Shown here: piece after piece, positions 21,027 to 34,131 of the stretch | Layout of the letters: each line of letters starts with the position of its first letter | Numbering within the stretch: the stretch's first letter is position 1 | Source of the DNA: Amphiura filiformis | Lineage: Eukaryota > Echinodermata > Ophiuroidea > Amphilepidida > Amphiuridae | Reading direction: 5' to 3' | Assembly: GCF_039555335.1 (NCBI RefSeq) | Contig: NC_092636.1 | Coordinates: 60,081,991-60,145,990 of the forward strand | DNA: 64,000 nt | Notes under the pieces: model-generated | Seen by the model: only the letters and a program-made list of their open reading frames with translations | Database searches by the model: none | What the model was told of the DNA's origin: nothing | Program-made: the position numbers and the translations under genes

Positions 21027-23685
21027 TTATACTGATTTTTGACTTTATAGATGACAATATCTTATAACGTATTCGAATGTATTGATGACAAAATCTAATA
21101 AGATTTTATCAGTCGCAGTTTTAAAGTTGGTTGGGATGAATGCTTTTCAAACTTGATTAAAATAATAATTGAAAATATATAATTTTTGTAAATATGCAAT
21201 TTATGTTAATTATGTTTCGTTACAAGTATAACTATAACTAGATACAGTATAGTCATGGTAGTTATACTGTAGTTAGTTATAGATATTTTCTCTCTCGGTT
21301 TTTCAAATACACGTATACGTTTTGTTTGGGACAAGAGTGTCTCTAAATGTATATTCATTTCAATTATATCCAGATGAAAGTCAGTTTTTAAATTATAGCT
21401 TAGGAAATTAAAATACAAGTAACGTAAAAGTGATGCGCCTTCATTTTGATTGCCGTTAAATTTGTTTAGATTCTTTGTCTTGGTGGCGCCACCGTTACCT
21501 TCACTCTCAGGATCAGTTTTCGTACATTGAACGTGAACAATATGAACCCTTGAATATCCTCATGACTTTGTTTGTATTTGTGTAAGAAACTCCTCAACAA
21601 AAGTTTGGAAAAATTTCCATCTATATCTCAGATTATTTATGACATGTTTATCATTTGTATGTCAATGGATAGTTACTTGCTCCTCTTTACAATATGACAC
21701 CACATTTAATTGAAACAACCACCTTTTTTACTGTTGTGGCAGTATGCGTATTTTTTTCCACTATGATTTTTTCACTAATTTTACAGTACAAAATAGACAA
21801 AACTCGTTCATTTTGCTAAAAGTAAAAAGGCTTAAAAAATTATGCCAACCCCCTCCTCCCAAAACCACCACCACTTTTTAGATTTTAGAGGACCGCACTG
21901 GCCAAAAAAATTGGGGTCAACAATTCACAACCTCCGTCGGCAAAAAATATTTCCGTCGGTACATTTAAAAGTTGTGCCCCCCCGGGTCCGAAAACCTGGC
22001 TACGCCACTGCTCTACTACCATAGTCGTTGACTGAGGGCAGGGCTTGAAGAATGAGGGGTATATAAAAGGTAAAAGCGTGACCAGGGTGACGGGCTGTCT
22101 TTAAGTATGAAACTTTGAGAAATCCTTGGTTCACCTTGCTTTCATACCCTGCGGGGGCTCTTCCCTATTGGAATTCCATTAGTTGCAAGTCTTTAATATG
22201 AAAATCGGTGGCCTCAGCCCTGTCGGCCTTACGTTTCTAAGTTCAAAAATGTTTCTTTTTTATATATATATATACAACCCTTACGTAACCTTGCAAAAAA
22301 TGGTTCAAGAAATCACTGCACTAAAATGCTATAATATGAAAATATGTTCTTAAACGAATCCAACAGCACTTTCTCAAACTGAATAACCAGCTGATTCATA
22401 TAATCATTTTAAGACCTGTTGTAGAATGATTCATATGATCATTTTAGGTGACTAGGTTGGATTGACAGGCTCATCCACCACTTTACCATATCAAATTGAG
22501 GTTTAATCATTGAAGAAAGCGTTAATAACCCTAACTTGATATAGGTCTCTTTTAGATGGCATGAACATGAACATGGCCATTAACAAAAAATTGTAGCCTC
22601 ATGTACCACCTCAACAGTTTTTAAACTTAAAAGTACTTTACTATTGGCGAATGTTATAGACTTTCTGTTTCTAATATCAAAACCATTGGAGCAATTTAAC
22701 CCTAATGTTGTATTGGTATCAGATTGTTTGGGCGACAAAGTAAAAAAACTCCATATGAAGAAATCGGCCCATTTACCTTGAAAATTAAATTAATTTTTTA
22801 TATTTGAAAGTTAGTGATTATTTAGAGCATATGCCTGATTGAATTGAGAGCAGACGGAAAATAAACACTTCAATTGAGTTTGCAAACCTCGCCAACCTTC
22901 ACCACCAGCACAACTTGATTAGATACCAAGATTTAAAGCGGGACTTAAAGCAATATTGTGACATTTGCTGAGGAGGACACACCATATTTGTTTTTAATTC
23001 TGATTTTCCCGTAATTTCCCGTAACATACCCTGCGAGATATTAGTCGGATTTGCGTATGACTGAAATGTCTCGTTGCTCGAGGGAATCATGGACGTATAT
23101 ATAAATGACGTCATGTATATGTACATTATTATTTGTCTTTATGTTATACCGTCTTATTTATACGTCCATTCATGTTCAAACACATTGCACCTGATCGGCA
23201 TCATTAATGGCCGACAGACTGATACACACATGCGATATAAGTGTTGGGTGAAATAGCTATTTTCTTTGAAAACTAACATTTTTGGAAGATAAAAACCCGT
23301 TACAACATTGCTTTAATTCCCACAAATAAAATAAATTGTACATTCAACAACTCCTCCTATACCTTTGTACAGGAGCCAACCGTTGTTAATCCGTGATGAA
23401 TCCATACTTTTACTGTAGCGTATACGCGGAAGCGAGCGAGACTACGCGTTACGCAAGAGCGCGTAAAATTCGTCATGCCTGGAACATGTGTGCGTATGCA
23501 AGCTTTACAATTAGTTGAATTCAGTATTTTTCAGGCAGCGGCTAAACATGCATTTTTATTTTGTGGTTTTATTGCTGATATCAACGGAGAAATAATCGAA
23601 GTTTGTGTAAGGCTGAGTGGCAATGATTGACTGACATTCCTCAAATGTGAATTACACGCTCTTTAGCTTCTTTTCGTTGTTGAAA
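21027..23685. other. Gene-free spacer
   Basis: 21027-21170 resembles the 3' flank of copy 1. 21840-22015 ends in 'ggctacgccactg', a common transposon-end motif. 22390-22445 holds two copies of 'tgattcatat.atcatttta'. There is an AT microsatellite at 22258-22274. I see no gene. Confidence 0.4.
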
Positions 23686-23864
23686 GGATTCAATCATGTT
23701 TCACCGTTGTTCATCACCGTTTAACAACTCGCGTCGGCACGTCTGCGTGATTTACTTCGCTCGGGCAGCTAAAGCTGCCCTCGCGAAGTAAATCACGCAG
23801 ACGACGTAACGCGGCCGCATCGTTGTTAAACAGTGATGAACAACGGTGAAACATGATTGAATCC
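23686..23864. repeat. 179-bp hairpin palindrome
   Basis: The outer arms (about 43 bp, 23686-23728 and 23822-23864) and the inner arms (about 30 bp, centred near 23773, 'gtctgcgtgatttacttcgc' on the left) are inverted copies with very few mismatches. An asymmetric segment of about 12-20 bp lies between outer and inner arms. The structure could extrude as a cruciform. It has no coding potential and is probably a fold-back MITE. Confidence 0.85.
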
Positions 23865-26195
23865 CAAATTGAAGCCTAGGTATGTCAATATTTAATCTTA
23901 CTGTTACGGCACACCATGATATAAATACGAAGTAATATTTCTTACGTCAGATTCCATGGGGCATGGTTGTGGCATTTTTTACCCTTTTACTTTGTCCATT
24001 TGTTTTCTGTCAGTGAGTTAAACGTTACTATTAAAAGTGGCATTTGATGCTGGTCATCTCTGACAAGTATTCCTTCTCGCCATCTGGAATTGTCTTTAAT
24101 TAATAAGGGAGTGTTCATAAATACTTTGGTGGGGGAGGGGGGCTCACCTTGGTCTGGGCGGACATTTTATAAATGAATTTAGACGAGCTGCAACGACACC
24201 ACTTTCCTTACATTTCCAGATGTTAAATCTATATTATATGCAAAATTTGAGGAAAAATTAATGGGACGTTTTTATTTTTAGGGCCATTTTTATATAACTG
24301 GTCTTTACATGTAGCTCTATGCAGAGAGTGCCCGTTGAGGGCGCTATAACCCACATTTTAGTGAAAAAATGTGATTAAAAAATGACCCGTGCTAATTTTC
24401 TAAAATTTTCAGAGTATGTAGTATAAACATGTATAAAAATAATCAAATAGTTGCCCGACCTGCTCTTCTCCAAACAAATAAAAAGTCCTTATACCTCAAT
24501 GATAATGAAACCTGGGGGAGGAGGGGAGTCAAAAAGATTTAGGTATTCAAAATGGGGACCGAACAAAATTTGACTCCTTATAGAAGTTTTAACCATAATT
24601 GAGAAAGAAGTCTGTTTCAATACCAAAATCGACCTTTGAATTTAACTTAAAAAAACCCACTTTTTGCTCTCTCAAGTTGCGTCATTGAATTAGTAACGTT
24701 TTGGAACACTCATATTTTGATTTTGCGAAAAAGATATTAAGCTGAAAAGTATCACCTAGGGTGACTTTTACCCAGAGAAGCAGAATCTTGACTCAGAAAC
24801 ATTATGACTCAGAAACATTATGACTCAGAAAGTTATGGGCCAAATTTTGACAAGCCATATCTCCCAAACCGCTTGGAGTTGAGCATTCATTTTTTCCCAT
24901 GTGTTCATTATGCTCATAGAGGTATGCTAGAAAAGATTTTCAGCAAAATTTGAGTGGATGACCACTGACCAACCAACCCATTTTGTTGATGTGGTTGGAA
25001 TGACATATATGTGAGTAGGCAAACCTAACTGATGTTTTTAAAGCAAAGTCATCGAGTCCCAAAGCCAATATCTCTCAGAAATGTTGTCCAAGAACATATT
25101 TTCAACATACCTGAAGTTGATGGTGGGGCAAAATGTCTGACATTGGTTTTCAGGGGGTCAAAATGTACAAAAATGTACAATTGGAGTTTTGCATGGGTAA
25201 TATCTCAGCTAAAAGTATTCTAATAGGCTCAATATGGGATAAGAGTAATGTCCTACCAAAGGGCTCTGACTGGCAAAAAAATGGACACAAAATTATTTTT
25301 ACTTTTGGAGTTCTGACCCCCCGAAGTTGGTCCTGGGTGGACGAAGTTGCATTTTGAGGGCCATATATCTTTTAAAGTAAATTATTTATGGACCTCCAAA
25401 CATCGTCTTTCGCGTTGTGACACATTTTTTACGCTGACCCCCTTAATTTCAAATTGATGCCACGGGAAAACAAAATGGAGTATGAAGCTCAAATTTTCAG
25501 GATTTTACTTTCTCGTCAATATCTACCACCACACAGAAAAAGAAAAAAATTGAAGAGGTGCTGCGGTGCACATCCCTGGAGTTGACATGGAATGGCTCTT
25601 CAGTCACTTTTGTAACAAAAGTGGCCCAAGCGGTTTTAAGACTAGGTTACATAATTGGCCATATCTTCACTTGTATAACATCGATTTTATTGGAACAAAG
25701 CTTTTCTGCTGGCTAATAACTTATCCTGATAGTCATATAAATATCAAACCAAAACATAAGCGGGATACTTGTGTCTTTCTATTTTCAAAATTGTACAAAT
25801 TTTATTTGTTACACCCTGTATATCATATCATAAGACAATGACAAATTTTAATCTCTTGAATTAAAAACGCTACACATATCAGAAGCCAGCATTATCAAAT
25901 CAATCAGAATTGATCTGGCGCTCGTATTGCTAGTGCGTAGAATTGAATGTTTTCACTCGTGACCATGAATATTGCAAATTGCAAAGAGTTGACTTTAACA
26001 AAAAAATGCATTTTACAAAATTGTTTATAAACAGAGAGATGAAGAACCTAGTAACGCAGTGTCCATTTGGTACTCCTCTTTGAGGTTGGTCACAGTAGGC
26101 TTTGTACCACCAGCTACTTGACCTGTAATAAGTACCGCCGGTTAATTGTGAAGTTTCTCTTGTCGGTATAGTTGTCGGATTGTATCCGGGGCCTC
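23865..26195. other. Gene-free, probably repeat-derived
   Basis: Low-complexity and imperfect repeats only, for example 'attatgactcagaaac' in tandem at 24790-24832. The stretch ends in 'acaccctgtatat', reminiscent of transposon termini. The open frames at 25032-25841 show no recognised domain. Confidence 0.35.
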
Positions 26196-26585
26196 CCCAG
26201 CAAACACAAAATATTTAAAAAAAATATTTTTAACAGGTTATATTTTGGATTTTTGGTTTTGGTAAAAACGTTTTAATAACATTCAATGTCGGGTTGTATA
26301 AAGGTCATGAAAACGTTTTAAAATGTTTTGTATGAAAACACACTACAAACATATTTTTAAAATGTTTTCAAAATGTTATTGTAATATATTTTTGCAAACA
26401 TTTTTTGCCAAATATTTTGTCAACACTTAAATAACATTATATTAGAATGTTTGCAGTAAGTTATCAAAAAAAAAACCGTTTTGGAATGTTATGAAAACGT
26501 TTTATACCTTTTATATAACCCGACGTTTTCTGGCAACCTTTTCTAACCTTTGCGAATGATGTCGAAAATGTTTGTGTTTGCTGGG
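26196..26585. mobile_element. TIR element, 'cccagcaaacac' family, copy A
   Basis: It starts ccccagcaaacacaaaa and ends tttgtgtttgctggg. Inside, 'cgggttgtataaaggtcatg' on the left faces 'tatataacccgac' on the right, so the whole unit is an imperfect inverted repeat rich in aacgttt. It has no coding frame. Confidence 0.75.
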
Positions 26586-27014
26586 TTAGCAGCTAATTTA
26601 CATGGGTCGTTGCGCGTAGGGTAAGGGTATAAAGAAAGATTTCCTAACTACAGACTTCACGAAGTGCCAAGACTAGACTAATCTGAAAGGGTCTGATGAA
26701 ACCGCACGGGTTAAATATTTATTGAGGTGTGTCCTGAGATGGTGTTAAATAATTTTTTGATAGACAAATGTGCTTTCCATGAGTTTACATTATGGTTCTC
26801 ATAATGTAGTGAATTAGCCTATAATGGCGGATATTACGAGACTGAATTTGAGTTTCGTGGGTGTAAATTTCTGAAATTTCTGAACAGTGTTCTGATATGA
26901 TCAAATTTATGAAGTTTGAGATGATGTACTAAACCTAAATACCAGTGTTGATCAGAACTGAAATGCACTTCTAATGTACCAGTTTTGAATGTGGGTGAAG
27001 TTTCTGAAAAATCG

Positions 27015-27709
27015 CCCAGTAAACACAAAACGTTTTAAAAACGTTTTAAATAAGTTATATTTTGGCTTTTGGTTTAGGTAAAAACGTTTTAATAACATTA
27101 AAATGTCGGGTTATATAAAGGTCATGATAACGTTTTAAAACGTTTTGTATGAAAACACACTACAACAATATTTTTAAATGTTTTCAAAAATGTTATTGTA
27201 AACTATTTTTGCAAACATTTTTGCCAAATATTGTGTCAATACTTAAATAACATTATGTTAAAATATTTGAACCTAGCAAACACAGAAATGTTCTTAAAAT
27301 GTTTTTTTCAAAACCTTTTAATAACATTTAAATGTCGGGTTATATATATAAAGGTCATGAAAACGTTTTTAAAACGTTATTGAAAATATTTTGGGCAAAC
27401 ATTTTTCGCAAAATATTTTTTCAACTCCCAAAATAACATTCTGTTTAGAATGTTTTGTATCAAGTTTTCAAGAATGCTTTTGGAATGTTATTAAAACGTT
27501 TTTATACCCTTTATATAACCCGACATTTTAACGTTTTCTGTAAAACATTTTTGTTTGCTGAGCAGTAGATTATCAAAAAATGTTTTTAAGGTTATGAAAA
27601 CGTTTTATACTCTTAATATACCCTTTACATAACCCGACATTTAAACGTTTTCTGACAACCTTTTATAACCTTTTGCGAATGATGTCGAAAACGTTTTGTG
27701 TTTGCTGGG
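27015..27709. mobile_element. TIR element, same family, nested composite copy B
   Basis: Outer ends are cccagtaaacac and gtgtttgctggg. A second full set of ends lies inside (about 27275, 'agcaaacacagaaatg', and about 27562, 'tttgtttgctgag'), so one family member inserted in another. The left 360 bp match 45714-46083. Confidence 0.7.
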
Positions 27710-27816
27710 CGGCTCTTAAAAGGGCATTTCGTGATCCCCCACTGTTTTCAAAAAAATTTTTTATACCACTGGAAAAAAAATTCTTGCAGATTAAAATTTG
27801 AATTTCGTTCTGGTAT
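27710..27816. repeat. Dispersed repeat R, left part (interrupted)
   Basis: 'aaagggcatttcgtgatcc', 'ataccactgga' and 'ttcgttctggtat' occur in the same order, inverted, at 37192-37360. The LINE at 27817 interrupts it, and 29544-29600 continues it. Confidence 0.6.
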
Positions 27817-29543
27817 GACCTACCTTGACCTACCTTGACCTAAGCCGTCCACGCCATTTTGGGAATGTGTGATGGTTTCTGTTTCAGGATGGCTTGCCAG
27901 ATCCTCCGATCACGTGATAGACTGGTAGCTTCAGCCAGGGAGCTCAGGTTTCTAGTAGCACGGTCTGCCTACACAATCTGTCCATTTTTGGCATGGATAT
28001 TGGAGGTCAGGAGTATGTTTGGGTATCTTGATGGTTGCATCCGATTGACATGGCCAAAGTATTTCAGATTTTTTGTGGTCACTCTGTCAGTTATCGTCTC
28101 CTTCCGACCTAGGCTTTCTCTGATGACGGTGTTCCTGATTTTGTCTAGTCTGGTGACACCCATGATTTTCCTGAGGCAGATCATCTCAAAAGTCAGCAGC
28201 CTATTTTCGTCTATTTTTTCAGTGTCCATGTTTCTGAGCCATAAAGGATGGCCAGGACAAGTACTTTGTTGAGTAAGTGATGTCTTTAGCATGCCAGATT
28301 TTGTTGAGTCTTTGAATCGCCCCAAGCGCCTTTTCAATTCTGTGCCTGATGTCTTCTGAGCATGTTCCCCTCTGAGTAATGGCACGGTATATGAACTTGT
28401 CTACCTGAAGAAGTTTCACCCCATTAATGTTGATGTGTAGGTCCTGTGGTTGCTTGCTGATAACTTGTACCTCTGTCTTGGCGATGTTAATCTTCAAGCC
28501 AAAATTTGAGCTGTTTAGGTTCACTTTGTTGGTCATTGTTTGCAGATCTCTTTCATTTTCGGCTATCAGTACAATATCATCTGCAACGCGAAGATTATTT
28601 ATGAGGTGTCCTTGTATGTTGACGCCTATTGTAGTGTCATGAGTTGCGTATAGCGTTACGATTTCCAGATGGATGTTGAAGAGTTGCGGGGACAGTACAC
28701 ATCCCTGACGTACACCCACCGTTGTTCTAAACCACTCTGTCAGTTCGCCGTTCACTCTGACTGTACTTGTAGACTGATTATACACTGTATAATATACAGT
28801 GCTTGAAGAAGTTGTATGTGCTTGTTTGAGTATCCAAAGAACTGCATCGCTTTCCAAAGACCTTCCTGCCACGCTGCATCGAATGCCTTTTCAAAGTCGA
28901 TGTAACAACAGAATAGGCTTTTCTTCTTCTCAAGGTGTTTCTCTGCTATCTGTCTGAGGATGAACAGTTGATCTGTTGTTGATCTTCCCTGTCTGAAGCC
29001 TGCCTGGGACTCTGACAGAATTTCTTCCGTCCTCTTTATGATTCTACGTTGGAGAATTAGAGCAAATACCTTTCCTGCATGGCTCAGTAGACTTATGCCC
29101 CTGTAGTTGCCACAATCAAGCTTGTCTTTCTTCTTAAAGATGGGATTAATAATTGCTCTACCCCAGTCAGCTGGGAAGACTTCCTCCTTCCAAATTTGAT
29201 TACAGAGTCTATAGAGAATATCTATGCCAGTTTCTCCTGATGCTTTCAGTTCTTCCGCTGTTATACTATCATAACCCGGTGCCTTTCCATCTGTTAACTT
29301 CTTAACAGCACTAGTCACTTCATCTCTTAGGATGTCTGGTTCATTTTCCAGCTTAGCCATCTGGGGTATTTGAATCGCATCCACATTGACATATTATTTT
29401 TTTATTGTTATACAGCTCCTCGTAATTTTCTTTCCATCTATCTTTCACATCAGATAAATCAGTCAGAACTTGTCCATCTTTGTTCCTTACTGTTTGCATT
29501 TTGATACTCGATTTTCTTGTGATCCTCTTAATAGTCTTAATAG
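27817..29543 (-). pseudogene. RTE-like LINE, 5'-truncated, with frameshifts
   Basis: Read on the minus strand, the pieces are: a pre-RT segment (RWKENYEELYN, about 29480-29400); fingers/palm with DGKAPGYDSITAEELK, NYRGISLLSH, QAGFRQGRSTTDQ and DFEKAFD (29384-28752); then after a frameshift GVRQGCVLSPQLFN and RVADDIVLI (28584-28576, the catalytic ADD, with Val where Phe is usual); and after another shift a C-terminal domain (KYFGHVNRM, 28385-27969). The 3' end carries a 10-bp tandem tail (caaggtaggt). A 14-bp target-site duplication tttcgttctggtat stands at 27803-27816 and 29544-29557. The endonuclease is lost by 5' truncation. It belongs with the RTE/endonuclease-reverse transcriptase group and is not functional. 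Confidence 0.85.
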
Positions 29544-29599
29544 TTTCGTTCTGGTATACCAGAACGATATTAATATTTAGCCCGGGCGGTTTATGCAGA

Positions 29600-30700
29600 C
29601 CCCTTCCAGAATAGTCTTGGCACTTCGTGAAGAAATATTCCATACTTAATGTCAAGTCTGTATTTAAGGTGCCATTATAATGGTGTTTCTGAAAATTAAG
29701 AAATGCTCTGATCATGTTTCAATATATTAATTGAGTACGGCAAAGTACACAGATCATTATGCCCTTTGATTAAGGGCTGGGGTATGAGCGACCTTGAAGT
29801 ACCGGTATCTGGAGAGGGGAAGCAATGAGTTACCTCAAATCACAGCGGCAGGTAGTGACTGGGCCGCCGAGTGCTAATATATATTTATTTTGGAAGGTTC
29901 GTGTTTGTTTTAAATTTTGGGGCGTTTTTCCAAAATTTGATATTTTTGGTTATATTTCAAAAAAGCGACATGCCAAAGACAACTCTTTGGGCACATAGTT
30001 TGTTATTGTTATTGCAGTTCTTTTCCACATACCTACGTTAACATTCGATTGGGTGATTTACTAATATTATATATTTTATGACTGCAATTTGGCGTTTTCA
30101 ATGCGTTTTACACGTATCATGAAATTAACGCAAATATCTAGTCACGCTGCTTTTAGAATTTTTACCTGATCGTCGGCTTTTGCAGGCAACAGAATGCAGA
30201 TCGGCTCACGATAGATGTCGTATTCCTCTATGTGGTTCACTTATTGGTAAAATGAGTTTGTATTCCTTGTAACAACACACACATTGCCGTCTGGTAACCG
30301 GGTCTGGTACTGATATTGGGACAGCCATAGACTTCAGCGCCGTATCAAATCTCATAAAAACCACACGACTGACGACTATGTGTTTATGTTTCCCGCACGA
30401 AAGCTTGTGTCTACATCTATTACTATACTTCTTTGGAAACGTTGACCTTTGACCATTCTTTGTATAACGCCCTGATATGACCTTGATATGTTCGCTTGAT
30501 TGGGTACGTTATAACGTCGGTTATTATTGATTGTTGATAACTTGACAACTTGATTAATTGATCGATTGATAGTCATTTCACATTATATTCCTAGTTTATA
30601 GGCCAATTTGAATAGCATCGTACATATAAATAGACCTATCAGTATTGATTTATTCAATTCAGCAATATCAAGGATTACTATCAAACTTCTCATAGCTAAT
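29600..30700. other. Gene-free spacer
   Basis: No supported gene. A single gacctttgacc direct repeat occurs near 30445. Confidence 0.35.
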
Positions 30701-30772
30701 TGTCAGTTGGCTCAGTGGTAACGCAGTAGGTTTTACAACACGGAGGTCCGGGTTCGATTCCCACCTCTGCCT
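30701..30772 (+). pseudogene. tRNA-related sequence (A and B boxes)
   Basis: The A box tggctcagtggtaacgc (30708-30724) and the B box ggttcgattcc (30751-30761) are intact at normal spacing. The acceptor ends do not pair and the T stem closes only three pairs, so it is a tRNA pseudogene or SINE head rather than a working tRNA. Confidence 0.55.
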
Positions 30773-33442
30773 ATTTTTTGCAAGGCTGAGAAAAAATGAA
30801 ATTTCTGGACTGCAAACTTATTTGGCGCGCGATCTGAGCTGGTCCTTTTCTGGTGGCTGTGTCTGTTACAGGCACACTCCCTCTGCATCCAAACCAGGTT
30901 CACGCTCATTAGACCTCCCTTAAGGCAAACTGGACATTCGGTTGTCGTAATACATCAATTTATAGTTTCTTTGTATCGTATTGTCTTTATCAATACGACT
31001 GAAAAGGCTCATTAATATTTATCATTTTTGCCAATATTTTGCTAAAAATCCATGCATAAATGTTCAGGGTACTTATATTTTGCATATTTTTCTCTTGAAA
31101 CTTTTAAGTTTCGTCTCCTGCGCAGCAGTTTGGTTACGCTGTCTTCACACAAACAGTCTGCCAATGGCCGCCGCCGTTTCTGATTAGCTGAGAGGGAGAC
31201 AATGTATTAGCCTATTAAAACCTGATCAGAAGCAATGCACCCCGGGCAATGCCCCCGGGAACTATTGCCAGTGGGGAACTCCTGGCTAAATAATCACCTG
31301 TGCGAGCAGCACGTGCTGGATGACGTCATGGAAAAAGTGTTAGCCAATCAAAAAATTCGTTTGTGTGGAGGGAGCGAAACACGAAACAAGCAATTCGCGC
31401 ATGCGTATTGTACTATGTTTGGAATGAATTCTGTGATTTGTTTTAGGTGAACATGACAGAAACGCTACAGCAGACACGCTAAATCAATCAGAGAGGCGCC
31501 AGAGTCTTATGCGTGGCGGTACGAGTTCGAGTCCCCGCTTTCATGAAAAGTAATAAGATAATTGATTCTGACTGCAATGATGGTTAGCGTTTCTTAGCTG
31601 CAATTCCTTGCTTTTATGGAACGCAGTAGCATAGCATTTTTGTTTATGTTTTTTTATTTAGTTTTTCATATCCGTTTACTAAGCAGTTTCACCTTGCATC
31701 TCCCATCATATTCCATTTATTGTCAAAATTAAAATGTACTTTCCCGCGCTGTCAATGAATAGTGTACGGTAGTACAATATAATTGGCAAAACTCAATTTG
31801 AAGTCACCACCAATAATTGAAAAGAAAGCCTGCATATTGCAATAGATTGATGATGGTATGCTTTTTATAGTAATCTTGTATGGTGATTCAAAGTTGACGC
31901 ACCGCCGGATGAGGGTTCTGCTAAACAATTCCCAGATATCGGTCTGAACATACATTGTTGAGCACCGATGAGCCGTTCTTGTGGATATACACTTTGTTTA
32001 CTATGTGGACATTTTATGTTCGCCTACTTATGTCCGAAACCACCTTGTGCTTCCATCTGAGATTTGTGCAGACATAGAGAATTAAAAAAGACACTCACCA
32101 CATACATCAATTTTTGTAAGGGCCCAAACTAGATCTGCTGCAATATCTTCAATATTTTCCCTTTTGACATGTTTGAGCAACGGAGTTTTCTGGTTGCCGA
32201 TGATGGCTTGTAGATGACAACATTAAGAAACGTTTCATACTAAAGCAGTAAAAACACCGAGTGCTTTCAAGATTACGAACTCTCACTGGTGGTGGTGTGC
32301 GAAGTCGGCACGTAACAATTCAGACCGCTCTTCACTATTACACTCATGGTATCGTACGCTAAAAAGATTCAATGGTTTGTGTCTATGTGATATACCTGCT
32401 TAAAAGTTTGGGACGCTTTAGCAAAAACGATATAAACAAGGGTGATCTTTAAACTTGTCGATTTTGCAGTTGGACGAAGATGTGACACTGTTCTTATCAA
32501 TATCTCGGTAAGTAGTCTTTATATATTGGAGCAATTTACGATTCTTAAAGATTATTCAAACATCTTTTATAGGTACTAAGCATTTTACTTATAATCTAGA
32601 AAATGTTAACGTTGAAAACGTTTAAATCTATTATTATCATAATGTAGATGTCTTAAAACTTTCGTTCCAAATGTTAAACATATCGAAAACATACATCCTA
32701 CAAAATGATAAGTTTTCATTGGGTTCTCTTGAAATTATATTATCATGATTATCTAGAGTTTCATAACAAAATTATGTGAATCATTATTATGTTGTATTTT
32801 GATGTAGCAGGTTTGTCTAGATCAATTATTTATTTATATATGACTGTCATGGGTGATCCTGTTTTAAAAACATTTTGTTTGGAATTGTAACCTTTTATCT
32901 TTATCATGTTTATTGTATTTTTTTTAATGTAATTTTTAAGATGTAAAAAATTATGCAATATTGTTATCTTTATTATTTTTTGTATAAATATTTTTATTTC
33001 GAATAAACTCAATCTATATATCAATCAACTCATTTATCAGGCTGTAATATTATACTCAAATACTCATATTGCCAGACAACTCATCTGTTTTATACAGAGC
33101 ATTTCTGGAATACAAGTGTGCATAATGTGATTCTCTTTCAGTTTCTCTCAAACAGTAAACTGAAACAAAAGCAATCAATCACATCCAATGTTGCAATACG
33201 TATTTACACAATATACACTTACACCTGAAACAGTGTGTATACATTGGGCCTTGATCATATCGGCAGGCAAAAGTTGCATTAGATGCAATAGCGACAAAAT
33301 AAAGGTAGCAAAAGCTAAGTTGCGGTTTGCAGCTTACAGCATTCTCCACAGGTTCATATTCATTTTAGTTAAAGGTTTTTAATCACTTCTGACTACTCTA
33401 ACAAGTGCGGATCTATTTTGGAAGGTAAAAACTCGTTTATGC
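30773..33442. other. Gene-free region, possible GC-richer promoter-like patch
   Basis: 31120-31450 is richer in C and G than its surroundings, with 'ggccgccgccg' and a CRE palindrome TGACGTCA at 31321-31328, but no open gene follows. 31500-31545 contains a B-box-like 'gagttcgagtcccc' (tRNA/SINE remnant). The rest is AT-rich without recognised content. Confidence 0.35.
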
Positions 33443-34131
33443 TTCTGTCACACTACACCGAATAGGTCTTCCGTACAAGAAACGGATGGTATTTTAGTAA
33501 ATCCGTTGTTGTTCGTCAATGATCGTTTTATGTTCTTTTTATGTCCTGCTATCATCCGCCAAATGCGTTTCGTGTTAGGTGATGTTCGTTAAGTCCGTCG
33601 GCAAGTTTTGTGCATGCACAAAACTTGAAACAAGTGTACCGAATACACATATTCGGTATTTATCCGATGTGTGTTCGTATGGTGCTGCATATTGCCGGAG
33701 TTTGTTCGTTCTCCTTTCGTTCATGTTTGTTCTTTGTTCGTTGCACTCGGCCCGTGTTCGTTGCAAATACGTTCCTGTGAGGCCTTCACCACCGGATAGC
33801 ATATTTTTGCATTCGGTGATGTACGTTGACCCACACCGTGTTAGTGTCACACTACACCGGATCGGTCTTCCGTATAAAAAACGGATGGTATTTCAGCAAA
33901 TCCGTTAGTGTTCGTCAATGTTCGTTTTATGTTCTTCATATGTCCTGCTATTATCCGCCAAATGCGTTTCGTGTTAGGTGATGTTTGTTTAGTCCGTCGA
34001 CAATACGTTTCAAGTTTTGTGCATGCACAAAACTTGAAACGGAGTGTGCCGAATACACATGTTCGGAAGTTGTCCGATGTGTGTTCGTACTGTTCTGTAT
34101 AATACCCTGGGTTTGTTCGTTATTCTTTCGT
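33443..34131. repeat. Two head-to-tail copies of a 'gtcacactacacc' repeat
   Basis: 33446-33730 is repeated at 33846-34131 ('ggtcttccgta', 'aacggatggtattt', 'atgcgtttcgtgttaggtga'). Both contain a palindrome around tgcatgca; in the second copy 34007-34040 is a perfect 34-bp palindrome. Sequence near 33815-33850 ('ggtgatgtacgttga') recurs at 35818-35833. It is probably a DNA-transposon family. Confidence 0.65.

Noticed and set aside
30701-30772. Functional tRNA gene
   Set aside because: The A and B boxes are good but the acceptor stem does not pair and the T stem is incomplete.
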